Under the pieces are notes generated by a model that made no database searches, was not told the DNA's origin, and was given only the letters and a program-made list of their open reading frames with translations. The position numbers and the translations under genes are program-made. 64,000 bases of DNA, taken from positions 62,001 to 126,000 of the forward strand of contig DAICXZ010000003.1 of assembly GCA_027311945.1 (NCBI GenBank). The letters run 5' to 3'. This DNA comes from Erythrobacter sp. Lineage in GTDB: Bacteria > Pseudomonadota > Alphaproteobacteria > Sphingomonadales > Sphingomonadaceae. Of this stretch, positions 47,811-56,775 are shown piece after piece (the first letter of the stretch is position 1; each line of letters opens with the position of its first letter).

Positions 47811-49802
47811 ATGGCAGTTGCTTTGACCAGACGGGGGAGTTCTGGGGCGTCCTTTCTTTGCCGTCTGGCAGATGACCAGGCGGGCAATGCGCTTATGATC
47901 ATTGCTGCCGCGCTACTGCCGCTGGTCGGCATGGTCGGTGGTGGCCTGGATATCGGCCGCGGCTATCTCGTCCAGGCGCGCCTCCAGCAGGCTTGCGACG
48001 CCGGGGTGCTAGCGGCACGCAAGCGGATGGGCACCGAATCCGTTACTTCGGGCGAACTGCCCAGCCAGACGGCCGAAATCGGCGACCGCTTCTTCCGCAC
48101 CAATTTCAAGGCCGGCGCTTACGGTACGAGCAAGCGCAGCTTCCAGATGACGCTTGAAGACGACTATTCGATCACGGGTGTGGCCAGCGCTGAAACCCCT
48201 ACCACCCTGATGAGCGCTTTCGGCGAAGACAAGATCGACGTTCGTGTCGAATGCAGCGCCCAGCTCAACTTTTCGAACACCGATGTGATGATGGTGCTCG
48301 ACGTTACCGGCTCGATGGCGACCAGCAATCCCGGTGACACCACCTCGCGTCTGAATGTCCTGAAGGACACCATCCGCACCTTCCACCAGCAGCTTCAGGC
48401 CACGGCTCAGGCAGGCTCGCGCATCCGCTACGGTTTTCTGCCCTATTCCACGAACGTGAACGTGGGCGGCATTCTCAAGGACGAATGGGTGGTCAACGAC
48501 TGGGGCTACCAATCGCGCAAGCTCCGCGAGACGGGCAGCGTTATCAGCACGACCTTCTCCACGGCCAGCAGCCTCATTTCGGGCAGCATGACCAAGACCA
48601 GCCACGACACCTATTCAGCGACCCGAGATTTCTGGGGCAACTACCGCTGCTCGAGCAAGCCCGGCGACACGGTGCGCGCGTCCACCACCAGGACCGCCGA
48701 GAAAAGCGAATATGTGCTCGGCCCGCCCGCCGGCAACCGCACGACCACGACCTACCAACGCACCCGCAACGGCGATGCCTACGATGTCTCGATCGACGGT
48801 TCGATCTGCACCGTCACCAAGACCTCGTACATTTCCTACAAGGACACATACGACGTCATCACCGAGCCCTCTTATGACAACAAAGGCAAGTGGACCTACG
48901 ATCGCATCGCCCGCGATGTCTCGAACTGGCGCAACGAAACGGCCGGGTGCATGGAAGAACGCCAGACCTATGAAATCGACGACTATGAAAACATTGATCT
49001 GAAAAAGGCGCTCGACCTCGATATCGATCTGGTGCCGACGGACAATCCCGCTGCGCTTGGGATAAGCGTCGTGGAAAGTTTGCAAGGGCGGCAGTTTGAC
49101 CTCCCCACCGGCGATGGCGTCAAGGTCGATTTCAACGTTTCTTCAGTCACCAAGTGGCGACCCATGTATCCTGACTGGATCTATGGCCGCGAGAAGGAAT
49201 ACGATGGCTGGGGCAACTTCAGCTCCCGCAGAGCCAATACAGCCAAGGAGTTCATCTCTCCCCGGCTGATGGGAACCGACGCCTGCCCTGCCCCTGCGGC
49301 GAAGCTTTCGACGATGACCGAAGACCAGCTCGACACCTACCTTTCCTCGCTTTACGCCAACGGCAGCACCTATCACGATATCGGCATGATCTGGGGCGGC
49401 CGGATGATCTCGCCGACCGGGCTGTTTGCGGCAGAGAATGCCGATGTGTCGGCCGGTTCGCCCACCAGCCGCAATCTCATCTTCCTGACCGACGGCGAAA
49501 CCTCGGCGCTTGATATCAGCTACGGCACCTATGGCTTTGAGCCGGTCGACCAGCGGCGTTGGTCGCCCTCTTCCAAATATACGCTGGTCGAAACGATCGA
49601 GAAGCGCTTCGAGTTCGCCTGTTCGGAGGTGCGAAAGCGCGGCGTGACGGTGTGGGTCATCGGCTTTGGCGTAGAGCTCAACCAGATCATGCGCGATTGC
49701 GCCGGGCAAGGGCACTACTTCGAAGCCGCCGACGCGGCCGAGCTGAACCTCGCATTCGGCGCCATCGCCAGAAACGTGAGCGAACTGCGGATCATCCAAT
49801 GA
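47811..49802 (+). CDS. TadG-like VWA protein, forward module
   Basis: A 663-residue TadG-type protein. A Tad pseudopilin-like helix lies at about 25-47 (GNALMIIAAALLPLVGMVGG), followed by DIGRGYLVQARLQQACDAG. The VWA domain opens with a full MIDAS motif DVTGS at 164-168 and continues to FLTDGETSALD near 562 and VWVIGFGVE. A 300-residue insertion between them is Tyr/Trp/Thr rich with paired Cys. It is not a simple duplicate of the reverse TadG: the MIDAS and insert sequences differ. The stop overlaps the next gene (ATGA). Confidence 0.85.
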   Translation: MAVALTRRGSSGASFLCRLADDQAGNALMIIAAALLPLVGMVGGGLDIGRGYLVQARLQQACDAGVLAARKRMGTESVTSGELPSQTAEIGDRFFRTNFKAGAYGTSKRSFQMTLEDDYSITGVASAETPTTLMSAFGEDKIDVRVECSAQLNFSNTDVMMVLDVTGSMATSNPGDTTSRLNVLKDTIRTFHQQLQATAQAGSRIRYGFLPYSTNVNVGGILKDEWVVNDWGYQSRKLRETGSVISTTFSTASSLISGSMTKTSHDTYSATRDFWGNYRCSSKPGDTVRASTTRTAEKSEYVLGPPAGNRTTTTYQRTRNGDAYDVSIDGSICTVTKTSYISYKDTYDVITEPSYDNKGKWTYDRIARDVSNWRNETAGCMEERQTYEIDDYENIDLKKALDLDIDLVPTDNPAALGISVVESLQGRQFDLPTGDGVKVDFNVSSVTKWRPMYPDWIYGREKEYDGWGNFSSRRANTAKEFISPRLMGTDACPAPAAKLSTMTEDQLDTYLSSLYANGSTYHDIGMIWGGRMISPTGLFAAENADVSAGSPTSRNLIFLTDGETSALDISYGTYGFEPVDQRRWSPSSKYTLVETIEKRFEFACSEVRKRGVTVWVIGFGVELNQIMRDCAGQGHYFEAADAAELNLAFGAIARNVSELRIIQ

Positions 49803-50389
49803 CGCATTCGCCAGAACATCTTGCCCGCAACGACAGCGGTGCCGCACTGGTCGAGTTTGCGTTGATCGCGCCAGTGTTGGTCGCCATGCTGCTCGGCCTG
49901 TTCGAGGTTGGTTACAACCTCTACACGCAAGCGCAGCTGCAAGGCACAATCCAGAAAGCGGCACGCGCCTCTACCATCGAGAATGCAGGCAAGGGCAAGG
50001 ACGCTATCGACGCGCGGGTGGAAGAGGCAGTGAAGGCCATCGCCAGCAAAGCCACGGTCGACTTCTCGCGCAAGTCCTACGCCAGCTTTTCCAAAGTTGC
50101 CCAAGCCGAGGATTTCAAGGATCTCGATGGCAACGGCACGTGCAACAATGGCGAACAGTTCGAGGACGCCAACGGCAACGGCATCTGGGACGAAGACCGC
50201 GGCAGGGAAGGCATGGGCGGCGCACGCGATGTCGTGCTTTACAAGGTAACGGTCAGTTATCCGCGCGCATTCGGGATCAGCAAACTGTTCGGCTTTTCCG
50301 ACCAGGTCGAATTCGAAGCCTCAACCGTGCTGCGCAATCAGCCTTATGACGACCAGGACATTATCGCGGTGGCAGCGCAATGCGACTAG
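49799..50389 (+). CDS. TadE-like protein with calcium-binding-type loops
   Basis: A 196-residue TadE-type protein with SGAALVEFALIAPVLVAMLL (conserved Glu, hydrophobic helix at about 15-37) and QAQLQGTIQKAARAST after it. Residues about 106-133 hold two Asp/Asn-Gly repeats, DLDGNGTCNNGEQ and DANGNGIWDEDRG, resembling EF-hand or thrombospondin-type calcium loops. The start ATG overlaps the stop of the TadG gene; the stop overlaps the next start. Calcium binding in a pseudopilin-like protein is inference. Confidence 0.83.
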   Translation: MTHSPEHLARNDSGAALVEFALIAPVLVAMLLGLFEVGYNLYTQAQLQGTIQKAARASTIENAGKGKDAIDARVEEAVKAIASKATVDFSRKSYASFSKVAQAEDFKDLDGNGTCNNGEQFEDANGNGIWDEDRGREGMGGARDVVLYKVTVSYPRAFGISKLFGFSDQVEFEASTVLRNQPYDDQDIIAVAAQCD

Positions 50390-51045
50390 CCCCGTTCGCC
50401 TTCGTGCGCAGGCTGCTGCGCGAAACACACGCCACGGCGATGCTCGAGTTCGCGCTCGCTGCGCCGCTGCTGCTGTCGATCGGCCTGTTCGGCGCGGAAG
50501 CCGCCAATCGCGCCATCACGCAAATGCGCGTAAACCAGATCGCAGTGCTCGTGGCTGACAACGCCAGCCGCATCGGCGAAAACTCGCTGCTGGGTGAGGT
50601 TACTGTTTACGAGAGCGATATCAACGACATCTTCCTCGGCGCCGATATTCAGGCGGGCGAGAAGTTCGGCCTGCTCGACAATGGTCGCATCATCCTGTCG
50701 AGCCTTGAAGTTCTGGATGACAGTGAAGACCAGCAATATATCCACTGGCAACGCTGCATCGGCGATCTCGACCATGCCTCAAGCTATGGCGAGGCGGGCG
50801 ACGGCGAGTTTTCCAACATTGAGGGCATGGGCCCGCCCGGCGAGGAGATTTACGCCTTCCAGGGCGAAGCGGTAATGTTCGTCGAAGTGGCCATGACCTA
50901 TCAGCCGATTGCCGCCGACCTGTTCGACGCTTCCAAACCGATCGTCGCCATCGCCGCCTTCAACGTGCGCAACAACCGCGATCTCTCTGGCGTAAAGCAA
51001 CGCAATAGCCGCAACCCCGACGCGGTCGCCAGCTGCGACACCTGA
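50380..51045 (+). CDS. TadE/TadF-like pseudopilin-domain protein, forward module (last)
   Basis: A 221-residue protein with ATAMLEFALAAPLLLSIGLFG, the TadE/TadF signature with its conserved Glu, followed by QMRVNQIAVLVADNASRIGE. The remainder is acidic (EVLDDSEDQQYIHWQRCIGD). It starts ten bases before the end of the previous gene. Together with the TadG and TadE genes upstream it forms a three-gene forward operon, converging with pdhB. Confidence 0.83.
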   Translation: MRLAPFAFVRRLLRETHATAMLEFALAAPLLLSIGLFGAEAANRAITQMRVNQIAVLVADNASRIGENSLLGEVTVYESDINDIFLGADIQAGEKFGLLDNGRIILSSLEVLDDSEDQQYIHWQRCIGDLDHASSYGEAGDGEFSNIEGMGPPGEEIYAFQGEAVMFVEVAMTYQPIAADLFDASKPIVAIAAFNVRNNRDLSGVKQRNSRNPDAVASCDT

Positions 51046-51073
51046 CCCTGCGGGCCAGGTGCCGCCAGCATGA

Positions 51074-52444
51074 TTAGCGGTAGCAAACCTTCTTCACCGC
51101 CGCGATCACCTTGTCCTTGTCGATCAGCGCGAGCTTCTCGAGGTTGGCGGCATAGGGCAGCGGAACGTCCTCGTTGCACACGCGGGTGACCGGCGCATCG
51201 AGGTGATCGAAGCCCTCCTCCATGCACAGCGCGACGATTTCCGAAGCGACCGAGCATGTCGGCCAGCCTTCTTCGGCGATCACGACACGGTTGGTCTTGG
51301 CGAGGCTTTCGAGCACCGCCTGCTTGTCGAGCGGACGGATCGTGCGCAGGTCGATCACCTCGGCGTCGATGCCCTCGCCCGCCAGTTCCTCGGCAGCCTT
51401 GAGGGCGATGCCCACGGCAATCGAATAGCTGACGATGGTCACGTCTGCGCCTTCGCGCATGATCCGCGCCTTGCCGATCGGCAGGACGTGGTCATCAAGC
51501 TGGGCGACCTCGAACTTCTCGCCATAAACCAGCTCGTTCTCGAGGAAGATCACCGGGTCTTCCGACCGGATCGCCGCCTTAAGCAGGCCCTTGCAGTCCG
51601 ACGCGTCATAGGGCGCGATCACCACCAGGCCCGGCACGCTGGCGTACCAGGGCGCATAGTTCTGGCTGTGCTGCGCGGCAACGCGGCTGGCCGCGCCGTT
51701 GGGGCCGCGGAACACCACCGGGCAACGCATCTGGCCGCCTGACATATAGTTTGTCTTGGCGGCCGAGTTGATCAGATGGTCGATGGCCTGCATCGCGAAG
51801 TTGAAGGTCATGAACTCGACCACCGGACGCAAGCCGCCCATGGCCGCCCCCGTGCCGATACCGGCAAAGCCATATTCAGTGATCGGGGTATCGATCACGC
51901 GCTTGGGCCCGAACTCGTCGAGCAGGCCTTGCGTGACCTTGTAGGCACCCTGATACTCGGCGACTTCCTCGCCCATCACGAAGACGCGGTCGTCGCGGCG
52001 CATTTCCTCGGCCATGGCATCGCGCAGTGCTTCGCGCACGGTCAGCGTGACCATGTTGGTGCCTGCGGGAATTTCCGGATCGGCGACGCGCGGCTTGGCC
52101 TCAGGCGCCGAAACCGGCAGCGGAGCATCGGGCTCGTCGGCCTTTTCCTCGCTCGCGGCGGGGGCCGGAGTTGGCGCGGGCGCGGCGTCGGACACATCCT
52201 CACCCTCGGCGGCGAGGATCGCGATCACGGTGCCGACCTTCACCTCTTCGGTACCTTCGGCGACCAGAATCTTGCCGACCACACCTTCATCAATGGATTC
52301 GAATTCCATCGTCGCCTTGTCGGTCTCGATCTCGGCGAGCACGTCGCCCGAGCTGACGGTGTCGCCTTCTTTCACCAGCCACTTGGCCAGCGTGCCCTCT
52401 TCCATGGTGGGCGAGAGCGCGGGCATCTTCAGTTCAATCGCCAT
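51074..52444 (-). CDS. pdhB: Pyruvate dehydrogenase E1 component, beta subunit
   Basis: Beta subunit of the E1 decarboxylase of the pyruvate dehydrogenase complex. The 456 residues include an N-terminal lipoyl domain ([20 protein letters not shown], lipoyl Lys in [10 protein letters not shown] at about 44), an Ala/Pro/Glu linker, then the transketolase-like E1 beta fold ([35 protein letters not shown]). The lipoyl domain on E1 beta is an alphaproteobacterial trait. pdhA ends 4 bp upstream; pdhC and lpd are not adjacent. Confidence 0.96.
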   Translation of the reverse strand: MAIELKMPALSPTMEEGTLAKWLVKEGDTVSSGDVLAEIETDKATMEFESIDEGVVGKILVAEGTEEVKVGTVIAILAAEGEDVSDAAPAPTPAPAASEEKADEPDAPLPVSAPEAKPRVADPEIPAGTNMVTLTVREALRDAMAEEMRRDDRVFVMGEEVAEYQGAYKVTQGLLDEFGPKRVIDTPITEYGFAGIGTGAAMGGLRPVVEFMTFNFAMQAIDHLINSAAKTNYMSGGQMRCPVVFRGPNGAASRVAAQHSQNYAPWYASVPGLVVIAPYDASDCKGLLKAAIRSEDPVIFLENELVYGEKFEVAQLDDHVLPIGKARIMREGADVTIVSYSIAVGIALKAAEELAGEGIDAEVIDLRTIRPLDKQAVLESLAKTNRVVIAEEGWPTCSVASEIVALCMEEGFDHLDAPVTRVCNEDVPLPYAANLEKLALIDKDKVIAAVKKVCYR

Positions 52445-52447
52445 GGC

Positions 52448-53542
52448 TCAATACTCCTCCACCAGAACATCGGTGTAGAGTTCGCTCGGCTCCGGCAAAG
52501 GTGAATTTTCCGCAAAGTCTGCCGCCTCGCCGATGCGCGCGCGAATGGCCTTGTCCATTTCTTTCAACTTGTCCTCTTCCACGCCCAGTTCGAGCAGATC
52601 GGCCTTGGCGCGCTCGATCGGATCGTGCTTCTCGCGCATGTCCTGCACTTCCTCGCGGGTGCGATATTTCGCCGGATCGGACATCGAATGTCCGCGGTAG
52701 CGATAGGTGTTGCACTCCATCAGCACCGGGCCATTGCCCTCGCGCACATATTTGAAGGCGACCTCTGCGGCCTGACGAACTTCAAGCACGTCCATGCCGT
52801 CAACATCCATGCCAGGGATGCGGAAGGCCGCGCCGCGCTTGTAGAACTCGACTTCCGCCGAGCTGCGCTTTACCGCCGTGCCCATGGCATACTGGTTGTT
52901 CTCGACCACGAAGACGATCGGCAGATCCCACAGGGCCGCCATGTTCATCGTCTCGTAGACCTGGCCCTGGTTGGCAGCACCATCACCGAAGTAAGCGATG
53001 CACAGACCGCCGTCCTCGTTGTACTTGTGAGCGAAGGCAAGCCCGCCACCCAGCGAAACCTGCGCGCCGACAATGCCGTGGCCGCCGAAGAACTTGTGCT
53101 CGGTGCTGAACATATGCATCGAGCCGCCCTTGCCGTGGCTGATGCCGGCCTGCCGACCGGTCAGCTCTGCCATGATGACATTGGGGTCGATGCCATAGGC
53201 GAGCATGTGACCATGGTCGCGATAGCCGGTAATGACCGAATCCTTGCCCGGCTCGGCCGCACTCTGCAGGCCGATGGCAACAGCTTCCTGGCCGATATAG
53301 AGATGGCAGAAGCCGCCGATCAGGCCGAGACCGTAAAGCTGGCCGGCCTTCTCTTCGAAGCGGCGAATCAGCAGCATCTGCTCATACAGGTGAAGCAGCG
53401 TATCGGCATCGGCCTTGAACCGCTTGTCCTTCTCGAACTCGATTTGCAGGGCGTCGAGCGAGGTATTGCTTTCGGCGGTGCTCGCCTTGGGCGCAGGGCT
53501 GCGCTTGGACGAGGTGGATTGGGCGCTGGGGGTCTTGGCCAA
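52448..53542 (-). CDS. pdhA: Pyruvate dehydrogenase E1 component, alpha subunit
   Basis: The thiamine-diphosphate-binding E1 alpha subunit. The 364 residues contain MLLIRRFEEKAGQLYG, GFCHLYIGQEAVAIG, the HGKGGSMHMF loop and the ThDP motif GDGAANQGQVYE. A Ser/Lys/Ala-rich N-terminal arm of about 25 residues is not conserved. The assigned start is TTG at 53542 with GAGGAAACCC upstream; a shorter start cannot be excluded. It is followed directly by pdhB. Confidence 0.95.
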   Translation of the reverse strand: MAKTPSAQSTSSKRSPAPKASTAESNTSLDALQIEFEKDKRFKADADTLLHLYEQMLLIRRFEEKAGQLYGLGLIGGFCHLYIGQEAVAIGLQSAAEPGKDSVITGYRDHGHMLAYGIDPNVIMAELTGRQAGISHGKGGSMHMFSTEHKFFGGHGIVGAQVSLGGGLAFAHKYNEDGGLCIAYFGDGAANQGQVYETMNMAALWDLPIVFVVENNQYAMGTAVKRSSAEVEFYKRGAAFRIPGMDVDGMDVLEVRQAAEVAFKYVREGNGPVLMECNTYRYRGHSMSDPAKYRTREEVQDMREKHDPIERAKADLLELGVEEDKLKEMDKAIRARIGEAADFAENSPLPEPSELYTDVLVEEY

Positions 53543-53689
53543 GGCTCAGGGTTTCCTCTGTTACGCGGGCGGCGCGGTTGGCGCGCGCATCTGGCATCGG
53601 CCTATGGCTGGTAATTTCAGAGCGCGCAACGTGATCACAAGGAGAAATACCGAGATGGGATTAAATTCCAACCTGTGAAACCAGATCGG

Positions 53690-54031
53690 TTAATTTCCAG
53701 CAGTCTTTTCCGCCATGTCCAGTTCGATCACATATTCGTCGGGACGCATGACACCAAGATTATGGCGCACCAGTTCGGAACCGAGATCGGGATCGACATT
53801 GTCCGGATCGAGCAACCGAACCCGATTCTCCAGCGCCGCCTTCGTTTCGCGCAATTCCGCGATCCGCTTGCCATGCGCCTCGAGCAGCGCGGCATCCTCG
53901 CCCCAGGCGACAACCCCCGCCGGGCCGAACAGCGCCAGCGCCCCGATCAGCAGCAACACAACCAGCGCGAAGGCACTGGCGACGCGCTCACCGACGTTCA
54001 CTTTGCCGCTATCAAATTTACGGGGGGACAT
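53690..54031 (-). CDS. Septum formation initiator family protein (FtsB-like)
   Basis: A 113-residue bitopic membrane protein: a basic N-terminus, one hydrophobic helix (AFALVVLLLIGALALFG at about 20-40), then a coiled coil (LLEAHGKRIAELRETKAALENRV). This is the DivIC/FtsB family, which links early and late division proteins. The position upstream of pdhA matches alphaproteobacteria. The ATG at 54031 is preferred, with AAGGGGAC at good spacing; ATG 54037 or GTG 54052 are alternatives. Confidence 0.87.
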   Translation of the reverse strand: MSPRKFDSGKVNVGERVASAFALVVLLLIGALALFGPAGVVAWGEDAALLEAHGKRIAELRETKAALENRVRLLDPDNVDPDLGSELVRHNLGVMRPDEYVIELDMAEKTAGN

Positions 54032-54215
54032 GCTCATGTCCCCTTGAATCACACGAATCCAAGCGATTCAAGCAGCAAACCACCAACAGTGCGAATTTTT
54101 GCGTGGATGCCTTGCTGCAAGCAAGCCTTCAAGCGGCACCGGCGCCGCGCAAGCCCCTTGCGCCGATCCCTGCTCCGCGTCATGGATGGCAGCCAAAGAG
54201 AGGGAGTTTGAAAGC

Positions 54216-54767
54216 ATGCAAGCCTATCGCCTAGCCGCCCTGGCCGTCGGCCTGACCCTGCCACTGGCGGCACTGCCGCAGGCGGCACAAGCGCAGGTGG
54301 ACGATGCGATCGTGCTTGAGATCATGCGCCAGTGCGCGCGCATCGACGATGCCAACGCTCGCCTAGCCTGCTATGATAACAACGTGCGCCAGTCAGGAGA
54401 TGCTCCAGCCCGCGCCGCAGCGCCGAGCCGTTCGGTCACCCAACAAAGCAGCGTGGCTGCCCCCACCCGCGGAAGCGCGGTAAGCGGCTTTGGCAGTGAA
54501 GCCGTGCGCACACCCGACCGTTTCGAAACCTCGTCGAACGAACTCGACGAACTTACGACCAGCGTTGCCGGGGTGCAGATGCAGCAACCGGGGATCTATC
54601 GCTTCACGCTGGAAGATGGCGCCGAGTGGCAGTTCTCCGAAAGCGTCCCCAATTCGTACCGGCCTCCGCGCGAAGGCTCGGTCGTTACCATCAACCGTGC
54701 GGCTCTCGGCAGCTTCCTAATGGTATTCGATAACCAGATGTCAGTGCGCGTGCGCCGTATCCGCTAA
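54216..54767 (+). CDS. Exported protein of unknown function
   Basis: A 183-residue protein with a Sec signal peptide (LAALAVGLTLPLAAL, cleavage near AQA at about 27). The mature part starts with CARIDDANARLACYDN, a paired-Cys segment seen in several small sphingomonad periplasmic proteins, then a Ser/Ala linker and a small beta domain (GIYRFTLEDGAEWQFSES). I do not recognise a function. The ATG has AGAGAGGGAG upstream. Convergent with the double-MarR gene. Confidence 0.78.
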   Translation: MQAYRLAALAVGLTLPLAALPQAAQAQVDDAIVLEIMRQCARIDDANARLACYDNNVRQSGDAPARAAAPSRSVTQQSSVAAPTRGSAVSGFGSEAVRTPDRFETSSNELDELTTSVAGVQMQQPGIYRFTLEDGAEWQFSESVPNSYRPPREGSVVTINRAALGSFLMVFDNQMSVRVRRIR

Positions 54768-54790
54768 CCCGGCATCCCTGACGGGCACCG

Positions 54791-56056
54791 TTAGCGGTGC
54801 CCCATTTCCTCGAAGGCTCGCTCGCGCTCCAGTTGCACGGCGGCATTGCGGTGAACCTTGCCGAAGGTGGCCAGAAACCGGTCGCGCTCGTCCCCACTGA
54901 GGGGGGCCATCAGGTAAGCGCTGCGCTGGCGGCTGGCGTCCTGAATGATCTCGTAAATCCGCGCACCCTCCTCTGTGAGGGTGAAGCGCCCGTGCCTCCG
55001 CCCCGGACGCCCCTGCCGATCAACCAGAGCGCGCTCGATCAGGCTGTTGATGGTGCGCCCGGCCTGGCTGTGATCGCGGTCAAGCCGATCGACCAGCGTG
55101 TTCCACTCGATCGGCTGATCGCGGCCGATCTCGTTCAGCACCCAGGTCTCGAAGTTCGAGAGCCCGGTACGCCGCTTGAAGATCAGCGCCGCCGAGCGGC
55201 TGAAATATGCAGAGAGCGTCATCAGCGGCGAAATGATACGGGTGCGGTCGAGCACAAGCGGCTTGCCCGGCTCGTCCTCCGGCTGGACGGGGAAGCGGCT
55301 GTGCGTCTTTGGCTCGTCGTTGGCCAGCGCGCGCTCCTGCTCGTAGAGCGATACAGCGCGTTCGAGCAGCTTTTCCACCACGCGTCGGAAATCGGCCAGC
55401 TCGCTATCGGGAATATCGACCGTCAGCTCACGGTTGCGCAGCTCGGCCAAGCGCGACAGGCGATCTGCAAGCGCCTTGCCCTTGCGGGTGAGGATCACCG
55501 GCGATCGAATCTGGGTGCGCTCCACCATCTTGATCTCGAGCAGGCGCTTTACCGAACGGCTGACCTGCGCCTTGTCGACGCCGGCGCCATTCGAAAGCTC
55601 GGCCGGAACCAGCGGACCAACATTGCCCAGCAACAGCAATATCCGCCGGTCAAGCTCGACCAGCGCGATCTCGCGGGCATAGGACAGTTCGGCACTTTCG
55701 CGGACCTTGGTCAGCAATTGCCACAGTTCACTCTGGAACACCGGCGGGGGATCGTCGGTGGCGACAGGCTCGGCCGATTCTTCCTCTGCATGGGTAACGA
55801 GGCCGTTGAGGATGATTGCCAGCCGCGTCTCAAACCCGGGCGGAAGCGTGCCCGAGGCTTTGCTGCCCAACGCGCGGGCGCCAATCGCGTAGGCCTCCAC
55901 GATCTGAATCGCCTCTTCGGCCAGTGGACCGAGCGATTTGGCGAGCACGTCCGCCTCGTCTCTGGCGGGGCTGGCCGAGCGTTCGGCCCCCGTCAGATAC
56001 CAGTTGCGCGCCAGATCGGTGAGTACGCGGCGCCAGCCTTCCTTGCCTTCTTCCAC
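54791..56056 (-). CDS. Tandem MarR-type winged-helix regulator
   Basis: A 421-residue protein with two MarR-like winged-helix domains. The first spans about 125-205 (VELDRRILLLLGNVGPLVPA, KAQVSRSVKRLLE, VILTRKGKALADRL). The second spans about 285-380 (LSNFETWVLNEIGR, HSQAGRTINSLIERALV, GRFTLTEEGARIYE). MarR proteins normally are single-domain and work as dimers, so one chain here may mimic a dimer. The start is GTG at 56056. It is divergent from a TonB-dependent receptor, which is the likely target. Confidence 0.8.
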   Translation of the reverse strand: MEEGKEGWRRVLTDLARNWYLTGAERSASPARDEADVLAKSLGPLAEEAIQIVEAYAIGARALGSKASGTLPPGFETRLAIILNGLVTHAEEESAEPVATDDPPPVFQSELWQLLTKVRESAELSYAREIALVELDRRILLLLGNVGPLVPAELSNGAGVDKAQVSRSVKRLLEIKMVERTQIRSPVILTRKGKALADRLSRLAELRNRELTVDIPDSELADFRRVVEKLLERAVSLYEQERALANDEPKTHSRFPVQPEDEPGKPLVLDRTRIISPLMTLSAYFSRSAALIFKRRTGLSNFETWVLNEIGRDQPIEWNTLVDRLDRDHSQAGRTINSLIERALVDRQGRPGRRHGRFTLTEEGARIYEIIQDASRQRSAYLMAPLSGDERDRFLATFGKVHRNAAVQLERERAFEEMGHR

Positions 56057-56775
56057 TCATCCCCCGGATTGCTTGCGGATGCCGAGCAGCGGCCCCGCGT
56101 TTCCCGTGAGAGGGGTATTGCCCAAGGAAGCGCAAAAGAAAAGCGCACTAACAACCGCTGAACGCTTTTCCGGAAACGCGCCTGTCTTCCCAACGACGCA
56201 CTTGCAGGCTGCATCAACCATACCAGCGCCACATAAGTGTGCTTACCGCCCATGCGGACATGATCAACAAGTGCGAGACAGACCTGTCGATGTTTCGCCA
56301 AGGCGATGCATCGGCGCAACACCTATGGCACCCCCACTCCCCGCGTCACCACTATGTATATGTTTCATATAGACTTATTGTAAGGAACGAGGAACGCATC
56401 GCTTCCCAAAATCTGCCATTTGCGCCCGCTCCAAGGTCGAAAATGAGCAAACCTACGCAGCTTTTACCGACCTTGATGTCACACCGGTATAGACACTATC
56501 AATTTCCCTGAATATGAACCCAACCTTGAGATCGGGACATAGTCAAGTTCCGGCACATGGGGAGGGTGTGTGGCGTCTTCGCGCTTGAGCGACGATTTCC
56601 GCCAGATGGCGAGGTTCGCTCCTATCTTTTCCATGAACGACATTCATCCGGTGCAGCTTCTGCATGGTCGGCATGTGCTGTGCTGTGCAGTCTGCGAGAG
56701 CCGCGCCGGAGAATAATATTTTGGTTTGCGCGACCGGGTTTGCCGCGTCCGCAATCTTTGTGAAGGGAGCACGAA
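56057..56775. other. Long intergenic region between regulator and TonB receptor
   Basis: 719 bp without a supported gene. The middle, about 56340-56520, is AT-richer and contains the dyad TATATGTTTCATATA (56357-56371). Short open frames have no signal, ribosome-binding site or family resemblance. No riboswitch fold was recognised. The region probably carries the promoters of both divergent genes and a long leader for the receptor. Confidence 0.55.
56357..56371. promoter_or_regulatory. Perfect dyad TATATG-TTT-CATATA, possible MarR operator
   Basis: Two 6-bp half-sites around a 3-bp centre, AT-rich and of the size bound by MarR proteins. It lies 300 bp before the regulator gene and about 400 bp before the receptor. 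The link to the neighbouring double-MarR protein is inferred. Confidence 0.4.

Noticed and set aside
54797-56161. A 454-codon open frame opposite the double-MarR gene
   Set aside because: The reverse-strand protein has two clear winged-helix domains, while the forward translation has no recognisable features and a biased composition from the complementary strand.
56239-56511. A 90-codon open frame in the regulator-receptor gap
   Set aside because: No ribosome-binding site, mixed composition and an ending in low-complexity His/Arg/Tyr. It overlaps the candidate operator.
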